Below, piece after piece: positions 6,248 through 6,584 of a DNA stretch of 6,584 nt (positions within the stretch are counted from its first letter, which is position 1; each line of letters starts with the position of its first letter). The stretch is from Syntrophomonadaceae bacterium (lineage in GTDB: Bacteria > Bacillota > Syntrophomonadia > Syntrophomonadales > Syntrophomonadaceae): NCBI GenBank assembly GCA_028683995.1, contig JAQUGU010000095.1, forward strand, positions 1 through 6,584, in the 5' to 3' direction. Below the pieces are notes generated by a model that was given only the letters and a program-made list of their open reading frames with translations, made no database searches and had not been told where the DNA came from. The position numbers and the translations under genes are program-made.

Positions 6248-6584
6248 TTGAGTCCAAACAAAACAAGCCTGTCTTTAGCAATGATCGTGAAGGATGAAGA
6301 AAGCTGTATAAAGAGATGTTTAGATAGCGTAATAAACCTGGTAGACGAAATTATCATTGTCGATACCGGGTCAACAGATAAAACCATAGAAATTTGCCGT
6401 TCCTATAACGCCCAGGTTTTCCATTACTCATGGAATAACAACTTTGCCGAAGCCCGCAACTTTGGACTGGATAAAGTTACCGGGGATTGGGTTTTATGGC
6501 TGGATGCAGATGAGGAAGTGGCTCCGGAAAATAGGAATCAGCTAAATAATGAGACGCTCTTTGATGATTATGATGCTGTCTCGG
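6248..6584 (+). CDS. Family 2 glycosyltransferase, N-terminal part (cut by window end)
   Basis: The first 112 codons of a GT-A fold family 2 glycosyltransferase, open at the right edge. The nucleotide-sugar binding start SLAMIVKDEE is at residues 9-18, followed by CLDSV (24-28), DEIIIVDTGSTDKT (33-46), NFAEARN (65-71) and the metal-binding DAD at 86-88 in GDWVLWLDADEE. This pattern is typical of the bacterial subgroup that often continues into TPR repeats, which would lie outside the window. AGGAGGT at 6234-6240 is seven bases before the TTG at 6248, supporting this rare start. It is divergent from the spore-surface-like gene. In several spore formers such enzymes glycosylate BclA-type spore proteins (for example sgtA beside bclA3 in Clostridioides difficile), so a role in spore-surface glycosylation is plausible but inferred. 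The sugar donor and acceptor are unknown. Confidence 0.92.
   Translation, partial: MSPNKTSLSLAMIVKDEESCIKRCLDSVINLVDEIIIVDTGSTDKTIEICRSYNAQVFHYSWNNNFAEARNFGLDKVTGDWVLWLDADEEVAPENRNQLNNETLFDDYDAVS

Overview
The window looks like chromosomal DNA from a spore-forming, low-to-mid GC Gram-positive bacterium, most likely of the class Clostridia. The evidence is a csoR-copZ-copA copper operon of Firmicute type, strong AGGAGG ribosome binding sites (several driving GTG or TTG starts), a secreted protein built from domains typical of Clostridia, and a small protein resembling spore-surface (exosporium) proteins behind a near-perfect sigma-K promoter. I cannot name the species.

Left part (1-2875, + strand): a compact copper-efflux operon. 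It encodes a CsoR-family copper-sensing repressor, a 69-residue CopZ copper chaperone and a 726-residue P1B-type Cu(I) ATPase CopA. CsoR should release its operator when it binds Cu(I), CopZ carries Cu(I), and CopA pumps it out of the cytoplasm. The promoter upstream of csoR lies outside the window.

Junction (2876-3035): copA converges on a minus-strand gene. The gap is filled by three head-to-tail copies of a 26-27 bp repeat, followed by an inverted pair of 28 bp GC-rich units. This resembles a REP/BIME-type intergenic repeat and may also act as a two-way terminator.

Middle (3036-5079, - strand): a 564-residue exported protein with a NAGPA-type phosphodiester glycosidase domain, a copper-amine-oxidase-N-like (stalk) domain and a C-terminal Ada-like Cys/His metal-binding module. 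About 300 bp of mostly featureless sequence lies upstream, then a clear intrinsic terminator belonging to the next minus-strand gene.

Right part (5080-6584): a 231-residue predicted spore-surface protein on the minus strand, with a sigma-K-like promoter just upstream. A 466 bp divergent intergenic region follows. It holds a roughly 107 bp element closed by a long inverted repeat and a second, plus-strand sigma-K-like promoter with the same spacing. The window ends inside a family 2 glycosyltransferase gene that starts at a TTG. The adjacency and matching promoters suggest the glycosyltransferase may decorate spore-surface proteins, but this is inference.
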